A stretch of 13,592 bases of DNA, from assembly GCA_002509495.1 (NCBI GenBank), contig DAEV01000065.1:1-13592 (forward strand), given 5' to 3'. Shown one piece after another: positions 1 to 6,151 of the stretch (its first letter is position 1; each line of letters starts with the position of its first letter). Under the pieces are notes generated by a model. It was given only the letters and a program-made list of their open reading frames with translations, was not told the DNA's origin and did no database searches. The stretch comes from Methanolinea sp. UBA473. Its GTDB lineage: Archaea; Halobacteriota; Methanomicrobia; Methanomicrobiales; Methanospirillaceae. The translations under genes and the position numbers were made by a program.

Positions 1-23
1 ATCGGTGTTTTTCGAAATCCTCT

Positions 24-50
24 AAAAATATTTCCGGATAAAAAATAAAG
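24..50 (-). terminator. T-rich tract, possible archaeal terminator of the PAS gene
   Basis: On the minus strand this reads as two T-runs (TTTATTTTTTA, then ATTTTTA) about 40-70 bases past the TGA of the PAS gene. Archaeal RNA polymerase terminates on T-rich tracts. There is no strong stem-loop. The rest of 1-91 holds no gene I can support. Confidence 0.35.
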
Positions 51-71
51 ATGAACTGACTGGCTGAAATG

Positions 72-137
72 GCTACCGTCGCTCCGGTCCATCACGTCTT
101 GGATGTTCTCATTGGCGTTCCGGAACTTTTCCTTGCT
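72..137 (-). pseudogene. Remnant of a fourth PAS domain in the shifted frame
   Basis: Read one base out of the upstream frame, this stretch gives SKEKFRNANENIQDVMDRSDG, closely matching the start of a PAS domain. Compare EEKYRMLANNTNDIIYTTDLQG, which opens PAS3 in the same protein. Beyond about position 72 the similarity fades and the DNA becomes AT-rich, so only the first 20 or so residues of the domain are recognisable. I infer that the ancestral protein was longer, perhaps ending in more PAS domains or a kinase. The shift point is best placed at the CC of 140-141 on the plus strand. Confidence 0.55.
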
Positions 138-1825
138 CTCCGCAACGCATCTTCAGCCTTTATACGGTCGGTTATATCCCGCAGGATCCCCGACACTCCC
201 ACCACGGATCCTGACACGTCCAGGATCGGTGTGCCGTTGTCCTCCAGCCAGATAATATTCCCGGCCGAATCTTTTGCCCGGAAAACCGTTCTTGTTGCCT
301 GATGGGTCAGGACAGTGGTGTTAAAATCATCGAGAACTTTATGCAGGTCCTCTTCCAAGATAATGTCTCCGATGGGATGCGAGAGGAAATCTTCAGGGAT
401 ATACCCGTACCTCGCGATTTGGGGGCTGATATAGGTGAGGATCCCCTGCAGATCCGTAGTATAAATGATATCGTTGGTATTATTTGCGAGCATGCGATAT
501 TTTTCCTCGGATTCACGAAGTGCCGCTTCATTCTTTTTCATATCCGTGATATCTTCGAGGGTTTCTACCGCTCCGACAACCGCCCCCTCCGCATCCAGGA
601 GCGGAGCCGCGGTAAAATAGAGCCAGATGCCATTCTTCCCCATCTTCGGGAAGAAGTCCGTCGCTTCGTAGGCACCCTCCACATATCTTGACCTGTTGAA
701 CTTCCCGCGATACCATTCAGGGATCTTCCCGATGGCATTGTCCACCAGCAGGTCCGCAAGGACCGGGCGTGCGTCCGGGTAGAACGCTTTCCAGGTCATC
801 GTCGTGCCGAGGACTTCCTCTGCCGTCACCCCGCTGTATTCTTCCAGTGCCCGGTTCCAGCTGATGACACGATGGTCCTTGTCGATGACGAACTGGGGAA
901 TTGGGGAGCCATGCACAATCCCCTGCAGCTGCTTCTCGCTCTGCCGAAGCGCCGCTTCGATGGAAGTGCGTTCTGCAATGTCCTCTTCAAGTTCGAGATT
1001 GAGGTCCTCAAGGTTCTCTTCCATCTGTTTCCGTTCGGTGATATCCCGGATCGACTCGATGGCACCGATGACTTCCCCCTTTGTTGTATAGAGAGGCGAC
1101 GCGGTGAACCAGAGATATGCTCCTTTCCCTCCGTAGAGAACAGGGATGAAGATCTCCGAGATCAGTTTATCGTCTTTCCGTTGAATAAACCGGTATTTCC
1201 TCGCAAATTCTTCGTCTCTCTTGAGGACGAGGTCAATCAGGATCGGCCGGCGTTCCCGGTAAAACGGGAGTGCATAACAGTAATCGCCCTTTCCCAGCAC
1301 CTCCTGCCGGGATACTCCGGTCATCTCCTCCATCGCCCGGTTCCATGCAATGACGATCCCTCTGGTGTCGATCGCAAACGTCGCATCAGGAAGAAAATTT
1401 ATGATATCGGCCATTTTTCGTTCGGATTCACAGAGGTTTTCCTCTGCCTCGTGGCGTTTTACCGACTGAACGATCATATTGTGAAGTTCCGCGAACTGGG
1501 CTCTCGGGTCCCCCCCTTTCTGGAGGTAGAACGTGGCACCGTTGTTCAATGCTTCGATGGCGACTGTCTCCCGCCCCCGGCCGGTGAAGATGATGAACAG
1601 GATCGAACTGCCCCCGTTGCGCACGTTTTTTAAAAATTCAATGCCGTCCATCCCTGGCATCTGGTAATCCGAGACAATCACATGGAACTGGTTTTTCTGC
1701 AGGAACTCTAACGCCGAAGAGGCGGATTCGCAGATTTCCACCCCGATGTCGCCGGTCTGCTCCAGGAATAGTTTGCCGATGTGAAGCAACTCCACCTCAT
1801 CATCCACCAGCAGGACGGAGATCAT
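92..1825 (-). CDS. Receiver-PAS-PAS-PAS signalling protein, probably frameshifted at its 3' end
   Basis: This is a cytoplasmic signalling protein of 577 residues as read. Residues 1-120 are a response-regulator receiver domain: acidic pair D8-D9, phosphoacceptor D53 in a VSDYQMPGMDG context, T81 and K103. Three PAS domains follow (about 140-265, 300-425 and 430-555), each ending in a PAC-type 'xxDITxx' motif, with a Glu-rich coiled linker near 265-300. There are no membrane segments and no histidine-kinase, HATPase or DNA-binding domain. The last 14 residues are Arg/Ser/Lys/Thr-rich and do not fit the family. Restoring one G at 140-141 would turn ALRRARK into ALRESKEKFRNA, the same linker that precedes PAS3 (ALRESEEKYRMLA). 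The reading is therefore probably a frameshifted product, either true decay or a sequence error. ATG at 1825 starts directly on the receiver domain. No Shine-Dalgarno is obvious, which fits a short leader. The ligand and partner kinase cannot be told from sequence. Confidence 0.9.
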   Translation of the reverse strand: MISVLLVDDEVELLHIGKLFLEQTGDIGVEICESASSALEFLQKNQFHVIVSDYQMPGMDGIEFLKNVRNGGSSILFIIFTGRGRETVAIEALNNGATFYLQKGGDPRAQFAELHNMIVQSVKRHEAEENLCESERKMADIINFLPDATFAIDTRGIVIAWNRAMEEMTGVSRQEVLGKGDYCYALPFYRERRPILIDLVLKRDEEFARKYRFIQRKDDKLISEIFIPVLYGGKGAYLWFTASPLYTTKGEVIGAIESIRDITERKQMEENLEDLNLELEEDIAERTSIEAALRQSEKQLQGIVHGSPIPQFVIDKDHRVISWNRALEEYSGVTAEEVLGTTMTWKAFYPDARPVLADLLVDNAIGKIPEWYRGKFNRSRYVEGAYEATDFFPKMGKNGIWLYFTAAPLLDAEGAVVGAVETLEDITDMKKNEAALRESEEKYRMLANNTNDIIYTTDLQGILTYISPQIARYGYIPEDFLSHPIGDIILEEDLHKVLDDFNTTVLTHQATRTVFRAKDSAGNIIWLEDNGTPILDVSGSVVGVSGILRDITDRIKAEDALRRARKSSGTPMRTSKT

Positions 1826-1859
1826 GGGAATGAATCAGTGAAGTGATGCACTAACCTGT

Positions 1860-1871
1860 AAAAATAGTTAT
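1860..1871 (-). promoter_or_regulatory. TATA-like box of the receiver-PAS gene
   Basis: The minus strand reads ACTATTTTTACA. A start site about 25 bases downstream would give a leader of roughly 10-15 bases before the ATG at 1825, consistent with the missing Shine-Dalgarno. This rests on spacing and AT-richness only. Confidence 0.35.
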
Positions 1872-2036
1872 TGGTAGGAACATTATTTCCTTCCGTTTCA
1901 TCGCGGCCCTGATTCCGCAGGGGAAGTCTATCCCCTGGATGTTCGATCGACATGCCCTCGAATGTGAGAGAATCGACGAGATCTTCTCCCTTAGAAAATG
2001 CGATATCCAGGGGGCCTTTCGTAGCTCAGGAAACGG

Positions 2037-2261
2037 CTACTTTCTTCTTCTGATATATTCGTCGATCCTCTTCTGGACGTCGGGAACCTTTTCCTTCGAT
2101 ATAGGCGAATAATGCGACGAGCCGCTCGATTGGCCGGACCAGGTGCCGAAGCCACGCGGATCGTCGACCCATGCCCGACCGTCCCAGGACTGGTAGACCA
2201 TGGTATCCGGGTCGAACCGGAGGAGCGAAAGTCCGTTGATGTGAACCCTGTATTTCCACAT
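2037..2261 (-). CDS. Small orphan protein, 74 residues
   Basis: I do not recognise the family. The ATG at 2261 gives 74 residues starting MWKYRVHINGLSLLRFDP. The middle is rich in Trp, Asp and Gly (YQSWDGRAWVDDPRGF), and the C-terminus is a charged helix ending in RRRK. There are no cysteines, signal peptide or membrane segment. A GTG nine codons upstream (2288) is in frame, but it lies inside the TATA-like box, so the ATG is preferred. AGGG sits about 6 bases before it. The promoter position, the plausible composition and the lack of a better competing frame support a real gene. It faces away from the acetyltransferase gene, with about 140 bases between the two starts. Confidence 0.6.
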   Translation of the reverse strand: MWKYRVHINGLSLLRFDPDTMVYQSWDGRAWVDDPRGFGTWSGQSSGSSHYSPISKEKVPDVQKRIDEYIRRRK

Positions 2262-2287
2262 TGTTTCCCTATCAGAGTGTGATGCCA

Positions 2288-2299
2288 CATAAATTAAAA
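2288..2299 (-). promoter_or_regulatory. TATA-like box of the 74-residue orphan gene
   Basis: The minus strand reads TTTTAATTTATG, a good archaeal TATA-type element. A start about 25 bases downstream falls near 2268, a few bases before the ATG at 2261. Confidence 0.5.
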
Positions 2300-2347
2300 G
2301 GCCTTGCAGATACCCTTTTTTAACACGAATCCCCGGACAGGGAATGA

Positions 2348-2357
2348 TTTTTATTTG
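2348..2357 (+). promoter_or_regulatory. TATA-like box of the acetyltransferase gene
   Basis: TTTTTATTTG lies about 45 bases upstream of the ATG at 2401. With normal archaeal spacing, transcription would start near 2378 and the leader would contain the Shine-Dalgarno GGGAGG at 2386-2391. Confidence 0.45.
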
Positions 2358-2400
2358 TTGAACCTGAACACCAGACTATCGACCAGGGAGGATTGCGAGA

Positions 2401-2994
2401 ATGCTGTACGACGTGCCAGGGGACAGGATCGATGACGCAGCCGAGGCAACCGCAGATGCGTTCATAGGCGCATCCGACCCCATCGGGATCTTCATGTTCC
2501 GGAACGAACCGAACCATCTCGTCCTGAAGAGGCGGTTCTACCGTTCCCTCGTGACCTCCTGCCCCCCAAACGCGGTAATCCAGGCAACCACTCCAGCCCT
2601 GGAAGCGGTTGGCATCTGGTTTCCCCCCGGGATGGATCACTCGGAGGACGTGGACGCGGATCCCTTCTCTCCGGAGGATTTCGTGGACCCCGGAACGATG
2701 GAGAGGATGCAGGCAGTCAAAGACGTGATCGATGCGCTGACCGGAAACCTGGGGGCGGAGCCGCAGTGGTACCTCCACCTGGTGGCGGTTCGCCCCGGGT
2801 TCAGTGGCCGCGGATATGCCTCGCTCCTCGTAAAACCCATGATGGCCCGGGCTGCCGGGGAGGGGATTCCCTGCACCCTGATCACCCAGACCATGGAGAA
2901 TGTCCACAAGTACGAGCACTGGGGGTTTCGGGTGGTGAAGGAGATGTCCGTGCCCGGTTCGGGGGAAAAGTTCTGTTCCATGTGCAGGGACTGA
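2401..2994 (+). CDS. GNAT-family N-acetyltransferase
   Basis: A soluble 197-residue enzyme expected to transfer an acetyl group from acetyl-CoA to an amine; the substrate cannot be told. The C-terminal part carries the GNAT core. Residues about 123-140 (YLHLVAVRPGFSGRGYA) are strand 4 and the acetyl-CoA pyrophosphate loop (R/Q-x-x-G-x-G/A type). Residues 160-180, including YEHWGFRVV, are the motif B region where the asparagine, tyrosine and glycine positions are typical. The N-terminal 110 residues are less conserved and include an acidic loop (SEDVDADPFSPEDF). The ATG at 2401 follows a strong Shine-Dalgarno, GGGAGG, with 9-base spacing. The gene stands alone, converging on the archaemetzincin gene. 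The closest general description is a GNAT protein of unknown substrate, as is common in methanogens. Confidence 0.9.
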   Translation: MLYDVPGDRIDDAAEATADAFIGASDPIGIFMFRNEPNHLVLKRRFYRSLVTSCPPNAVIQATTPALEAVGIWFPPGMDHSEDVDADPFSPEDFVDPGTMERMQAVKDVIDALTGNLGAEPQWYLHLVAVRPGFSGRGYASLLVKPMMARAAGEGIPCTLITQTMENVHKYEHWGFRVVKEMSVPGSGEKFCSMCRD

Positions 2995-3024
2995 CCAGGT
3001 ACCGGCGGTAAAATTGAAAGACCA

Positions 3025-3042
3025 ATCGATATTCCTATCGAT
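3025..3042. terminator. Hairpin between convergent acetyltransferase and archaemetzincin genes
   Basis: A perfect 7-base stem ATCGATA / TATCGAT closes a TTCC loop in the 73-base gap between the two convergent stop codons. A second small inverted repeat (GATCC-GT-GGATC) overlaps its right edge. Being symmetric, it could act on transcripts from both sides, although neither side has a long T-run. Confidence 0.4.
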
Positions 3043-3067
3043 CCGTGGATCGGGACCGGGCGAGGGA

Positions 3068-3625
3068 TCATTGAAATCCCCCATTGTCTGCCATTCCCAA
3101 TCCCTCGATCCGTTTGCTGCACCGGTAGCAGAACCCGGGACCTTTCCGGTCGGTATCCCCGATCCAGCGGGAGAAGTACATCACGCAGCCCGGGTAGTCG
3201 CAGTGGGGAAGGCCGAGGGCATGTCCCAGCTCGTGGACCGCCTCGGTCAGGATCCGCCACCGGTATACCTTCGGCTTCGGGGGCATCCCGTAGAACTCGG
3301 GCCGGAGCCGGAACGTGGAGATGAGCGCCCTCCCGGTTGTGGCGATGCCGAACACGAAGTTCATCCCGGGAGAGAAGAGATCCACCCCGGTGATGCCCAG
3401 GCAGAGCATCGTCCCGTTGCGGATCACCGGGGTTAAATCGGAGAGAAGCCCGTCCGCAAGGTACTGGCTCCGTTCATTCCGGAAGTGACGGGGGGAGAGC
3501 GGCAGGGGAGGGAATTCCTCTACTCTGGCCGGAAGAATCGTGGGGAGATCTTCCTTTAACCATGCGATTGTGATCGGATCCACTCCATCGATCGGAACAA
3601 GTGCGATCTCCAGTCGCTCTGCCAT
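3068..3625 (-). CDS. amzA: Archaemetzincin zinc metalloprotease
   Basis: A soluble 185-residue metalloprotease of the archaemetzincin (AMZ, peptidase M54) family; physiological substrates are not known. The catalytic zinc motif HELGHALGLPH spans 131-141. It is followed by the family's hallmark second zinc site, C142, C147, C166 and C169, with the Met-turn at M149 (CVMYF). The length matches archaeal members. The upstream part (LEIALVPIDGVD, the TMLCLGITGVDLF region and VFG) is also typical. No signal peptide or membrane segment is present, so it should act in the cytoplasm. The ATG at 3625 is chosen because the AT-rich box lies only about 28 bases upstream and there is no Shine-Dalgarno, which fits a leaderless mRNA. 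It is monocistronic. Confidence 0.96.
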   Translation of the reverse strand: MAERLEIALVPIDGVDPITIAWLKEDLPTILPARVEEFPPLPLSPRHFRNERSQYLADGLLSDLTPVIRNGTMLCLGITGVDLFSPGMNFVFGIATTGRALISTFRLRPEFYGMPPKPKVYRWRILTEAVHELGHALGLPHCDYPGCVMYFSRWIGDTDRKGPGFCYRCSKRIEGLGMADNGGFQ

Positions 3626-3648
3626 ACGGGGAATAGTGCGTCGATCCG

Positions 3649-3660
3649 ATTTATTTTTTC
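3649..3660 (-). promoter_or_regulatory. TATA-like box of amzA (leaderless arrangement)
   Basis: The minus strand reads GAAAAAATAAAT. Its centre is about 28 bases upstream of the amzA ATG, so transcription should begin within a few bases of the start codon. No Shine-Dalgarno is visible, in line with a leaderless message. Confidence 0.5.
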
Positions 3661-3787
3661 AGGGGTGCGGGAACAGGCAGCCCGATCGCCGGGAATCCCA
3701 AAAAAATTCGCTGGAGGTTCCTGACCTGTTCTCATGCGAATACCCGGGGCAGTTCATCCGAGCCGGTGTACCGTCTTCGAGGAGCAT

Positions 3788-3803
3788 TTTTTCGGAAAAA
3801 GAG
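3788..3803 (-). terminator. Possible terminator after the 122-residue orphan gene
   Basis: On the minus strand, 13 bases past the TAA at 3816, there is CTCTTTTTCCGAAAAA. This is a T-run that can also fold as a TTTTT/AAAAA hairpin with a three-base loop. The remaining gap to amzA (3661-3787) shows no gene. Confidence 0.35.
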
Positions 3804-3815
3804 CGGTATAGGGTA

Positions 3816-4184
3816 TTATTCAAAAAGGATTCTCAATTTGCGTTCAATAAGCGGAGATATGCGGTAGTGACCGGATTCGAACGAACCGCAGGACCAGTAG
3901 TTGACCGCCCGCTCAACGTCTTCTTCCGAAATCGCGTACGGTCCGGGCTTAATTACTTCAGTGAGCGACGGCTCTCCGATTCTTCCTCGTGTCCGGCACA
4001 GATCGGTCTGCTGGCCGTGTGCATACAGGTAGTAATACCACTCACCGATCAACACATACTTCTCTTCCTCTGCCTGTTCCACCATTCCTCTCAGGCTGTT
4101 CCCGATCTCGTTCTCGATCGGATGTTCTGTTCCCTGCCCGACTCTGAGCCAGTGCATTCTCTTTTCCATGTTCACGTTTACCAT
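3816..4184 (-). CDS. Orphan protein, 122 residues
   Basis: I do not recognise the family. The protein is soluble, with no signal peptide or membrane helix. A Glu-rich helix (about 25-42, MVEQAEEEK) leads into a Trp/Tyr-rich strand (GEWYYYLYAHG). Next comes a basic loop with one cysteine (DLCRTRGRIGEPS), then a helix beginning ISEEDVERAVNYW, and a basic C-terminus (RKLRILFE). This could be a small winged-helix or ligand-binding fold, but that is only an impression. The start is well supported: GAGGTG at 4190-4195 lies 5 bases before the ATG. The gene appears monocistronic with an unusually long untranslated leader if the TATA box at 4311-4320 is used. Confidence 0.75.
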   Translation of the reverse strand: MVNVNMEKRMHWLRVGQGTEHPIENEIGNSLRGMVEQAEEEKYVLIGEWYYYLYAHGQQTDLCRTRGRIGEPSLTEVIKPGPYAISEEDVERAVNYWSCGSFESGHYRISPLIERKLRILFE

Positions 4185-4189
4185 TTCTT

Positions 4190-4195
4190 CACCTC
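4190..4195 (-). promoter_or_regulatory. Strong Shine-Dalgarno of the 122-residue orphan gene
   Basis: GAGGTG, 5 bases before the ATG at 4184, fixes the start. It is one of the clearest ribosome-binding sites in the window. Confidence 0.7.
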
Positions 4196-4310
4196 AGGAC
4201 CCCTTGTTCTCCCCTGTCTTGACCTGCCCCCGATCCTCTTCCTCGCGGTAATTGATCGGAGGATTAAAATTCCAGAATCAAAACTGGATGGAAGGAAATA
4301 GCTTTCCTAG

Positions 4311-4320
4311 TATATATAAA
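4311..4320 (-). promoter_or_regulatory. Strong archaeal TATA box, probably for the 122-residue orphan gene
   Basis: TTTATATATA on the minus strand is close to the archaeal consensus (YTTATATA) and is the best such element in the window. Normal spacing puts the start near 4290, leaving a leader of about 105 bases without any ATG before the orphan gene at 4184. A weaker alternative, AATTTTAATCC near 4261-4272, would give a leader of about 55 bases. The element is nearly symmetric, so plus-strand use is possible, but no plus-strand gene follows. Confidence 0.5.
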
Positions 4321-4713
4321 TGATCTTAACATACATCCCGGCGCTACAATCTTCAAAAACCTTACTCCCCTGGGATCCCGAAGAGAGATGAGGGCGGTCC
4401 GGCAATCCTGACCCACCGAACATGGCATATCCAGGGGATAGATCCTCAGGCGGCACCGATGCCTGGTAGAGAATAAAGGATTATTCCGGATAGTGAGGTG
4501 GTAGTGGTCCTCGTATCCCCAGTTTGACCAGGCGGTATCCATTGGTGGTCCGTTTGTCGACGACGAGCCGGAACTGGTAGGCTCGACATAATTGTGGCCG
4601 TGCAATCCCTAGACATGGTATCGCCGGAAGTGACCTCTCACTCCGTAGGCCTGCAAAGAAGAATCAGGGTGTGTTTTGTGGGTGGTAAGGACAGGGATAT
4701 CCTTCCCGTCCCC
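4321..4713. other. Stretch without a supportable gene
   Basis: Apart from the leader and promoter described to its left, this stretch carries no gene with a proper start, Shine-Dalgarno and convincing composition. On the minus strand, 4484-4663 is open for 60 codons and includes a protein-like piece (YQFRLVVDKRTTNGYRLVKL), but it has no ATG, GTG or TTG. A different frame is open from a TTG at 4605 to 4264 but runs through the TATA box. It may hold a decayed gene. I saw no tRNA cloverleaf or other structured RNA. Confidence 0.4.
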
Positions 4714-4884
4714 TCAATCCACTTCCCACTCGTTCGTGGAGACGATGTAAGAGGTTGCGATCCGGTGGAGGGATCCCCCGCAATCCGGGCAGAAATACGG
4801 GCCTGGCGGAGACGGGGCACAGCAGGAACCGCCGGATTTGAGATAGAATTCACCCCTGCATTTTTCGCATTTGAACCGATCCAT
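4714..4884 (-). CDS. Small zinc-ribbon protein
   Basis: A 56-residue protein with two Cys-x2-Cys knuckles, C6/C9 (FKCEKCRGEF) and C32/C35 (FCPDCGGSL), the classic treble of a zinc ribbon with a short Gly/Pro linker. An extra C21-C22 pair lies between them. The C-terminus is a short beta-type tail (TSYIVSTNEWEVD). Zinc ribbons of this size often bind nucleic acid or protein partners, but nothing here points to one. The ATG at 4884 is preferred. A TTG four codons upstream (4896) would add MDRS, and an in-frame stop lies beyond that. Neither start has a strong Shine-Dalgarno. It lies downstream of the flavodoxin-ferredoxin gene on the same strand, with about 220 bases between, so co-transcription is possible but unproven. 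Confidence 0.7.
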   Translation of the reverse strand: MDRFKCEKCRGEFYLKSGGSCCAPSPPGPYFCPDCGGSLHRIATSYIVSTNEWEVD

Positions 4885-5104
4885 GCTTCTATCCAAGGAT
4901 GGGAGTCCTGATCAACCCTCCGGTTCACCAACCCGGGTCCGGGCATCGGAAGGCACGCCCGGGCGGCCGTCCGCAAAGGCGATTTTGCCCCGATCCGGAT
5001 CGCCCGTTCCTCTCTTCCGACTGCATTGGTACCAGGGTGAGGCCCGGCCCCGACGCCGCCCGGGCAGGACTCCCGGAGCGAAAAGAGAATGGAATTGCCC
5101 TCTC

Positions 5105-5911
5105 TCACTCTCCTCTGCCGGCCTGCTCCTCAAGGCTCTTGACGTCGATCCCCGGGTGGCGGTACCGCTCGCGACCCTCTGTTTTAGGGCCTGCCTGGAT
5201 GGCCTTCGTGGGGCACAACTGGATGCAGGCCATGCACTGCTCGCAATGGTGAAGCCAGGTCGGACGGCCTTCCACGATCCGGATATTTTCCACCGGGCAG
5301 ACACCCGCACAGGTCTTGCAGGAGGTGCAGCGGTCGTCGACGGTGAATTTCCTGTCGGCCTCGTGCACCCCCCGGATGAACTTTTGATACATCAGGCCAT
5401 GGATGAGGGACGAGAAGGGCGACCAGGATGGTTTCCCGCGGACTCCCCGATTCACCTTATCCGCGATCTCTTCCACCCGGCGGTCGGCTTTCTGAAGGAT
5501 CTTTGCGATCGTCCTCTCTCCCATGGATCCGTACATCATCACGTAATTTCCGGGCATTCTCACGGAAAAGCCGGCATCGAGCCCCCGTTTGCCGGCCCCG
5601 TCGTTCAGGATCCCGTCGAGCTGGCGGAGTGCCGCCGATCCCCCCGATCCGCCCATCGTCATGACGGAGAAGACATATGGCACCCGGGAGAGGTCAAGAC
5701 GGCCTGCGAAGTCTGCGACGAGAGAGGGAAGGCCGAAGAAGTAGAGCGGGCTTACGATCCCGACCCGGCCTGCCTCCGGGACAACCGGGCCCGGCGTCCT
5801 CACTGCGGATGCGATGGGCACGAGTTCGCAGTCCCCGAGCCGGCTGCAGATCCCCTTTGCGACCGCGAGGGAATTCCCGGTGCCGGTGAAGTAGTAAAGG
5901 AGAGTTTTCAT
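5105..5911 (-). CDS. EFR1-type flavodoxin/2[4Fe-4S] ferredoxin fusion
   Basis: A 268-residue soluble electron-transfer protein. Residues 1-150 are a flavodoxin-like domain with the FMN phosphate loop FTGTGNS at 8-14 and further FMN-loop regions near PLYFFGLP (55-62) and TMGGSGG (85-91). The C-terminal part binds two [4Fe-4S] clusters: C195, C198, C201 and C205 (CTSCKTCAGVCP), then C223, C226, C229 and C233 (CEQCMACIQLCP). This domain order is that of the EFR1 family found widely in anaerobes and methanogens. The specific redox partner is unknown. ATG at 5911 begins directly with the flavodoxin strand (MKTLLYYFTGTG), and AGGA lies about 8 bases upstream. It is divergent from the methyltransferase gene, with 240 bases between the starts. 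Confidence 0.93.
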   Translation of the reverse strand: MKTLLYYFTGTGNSLAVAKGICSRLGDCELVPIASAVRTPGPVVPEAGRVGIVSPLYFFGLPSLVADFAGRLDLSRVPYVFSVMTMGGSGGSAALRQLDGILNDGAGKRGLDAGFSVRMPGNYVMMYGSMGERTIAKILQKADRRVEEIADKVNRGVRGKPSWSPFSSLIHGLMYQKFIRGVHEADRKFTVDDRCTSCKTCAGVCPVENIRIVEGRPTWLHHCEQCMACIQLCPTKAIQAGPKTEGRERYRHPGIDVKSLEEQAGRGE

Positions 5912-5989
5912 GAGATTTCCTGGAAGTTTTTGGGAGCCCTCCGGGAAAAGGGTGGCGATGGAGTATCCAGGTGATTCATGGGATACGGC

Positions 5990-6083
5990 CTAAAAATCCG
6001 GCAGCGCGATTATTGACATGGACCCCGAACGAGGCATCCGGCAGGAATCCCGTCCATAGAAACGGCACGGCCCCGATTTTTAG
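5990..6083. promoter_or_regulatory. Candidate divergent promoter elements for the ferredoxin fusion and methyltransferase genes
   Basis: Two similar AT-rich boxes face opposite ways: ATTTTTAG on minus (5990-5997, in CCGGATTTTTAGG) and ATTTTTAG on plus (6076-6083, in CCCGATTTTTAG). Each would start transcription about 50 bases ahead of its gene. They are weak matches to a TATA box, but the shared octamer is suggestive. The rest of 5912-6151 shows no gene. Confidence 0.3.
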
Positions 6084-6151
6084 TCGGAAGTCTCGACAAA
6101 CTCTTTCATCGATCGCCCCAAAGACCTGGTATATCCGGCGCGGGTGAACAG

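Noticed and set aside
872..1633. Long plus-strand open frame opposite the PAS gene
   Set aside because: It lies wholly antisense to clear receiver and PAS coding sequence and shows no recognisable domain. Long antisense frames are common in GC-rich genes.
1940..2110. Plus-strand frame of 57 codons starting MFDRHALECERIDEIF
   Set aside because: There is no Shine-Dalgarno, and it overlaps the minus-strand orphan gene, which has a better promoter and composition.
2320..3084. 254-codon minus-strand open frame over the acetyltransferase
   Set aside because: It is antisense to a well-supported GNAT gene, is rich in Pro, Gly and His, and has no domain.
3540..4301. 253-codon plus-strand open frame across amzA, the gap and the orphan gene
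   Set aside because: It crosses two genes on the opposite strand and their promoters, and its composition does not resemble a protein.
4385..4412. Possible C/D-box RNA (GATGAG ... CTGA)
   Set aside because: The C box does not match RUGAUGA and the spacing is too short, with no terminal stem.
1926..4443. TCTATCCCCTGGAT near 1927 and its complement near 4430, with a related ATATCCAGGGG near 2004
   Set aside because: A 14-base match is expected by chance in a window this size on two strands, and flanking similarity is weak.
4871..5974. 367-codon plus-strand open frame opposite the ferredoxin fusion
   Set aside because: The minus strand carries two intact 4Fe-4S motifs and a flavodoxin loop, so the plus frame is a shadow.
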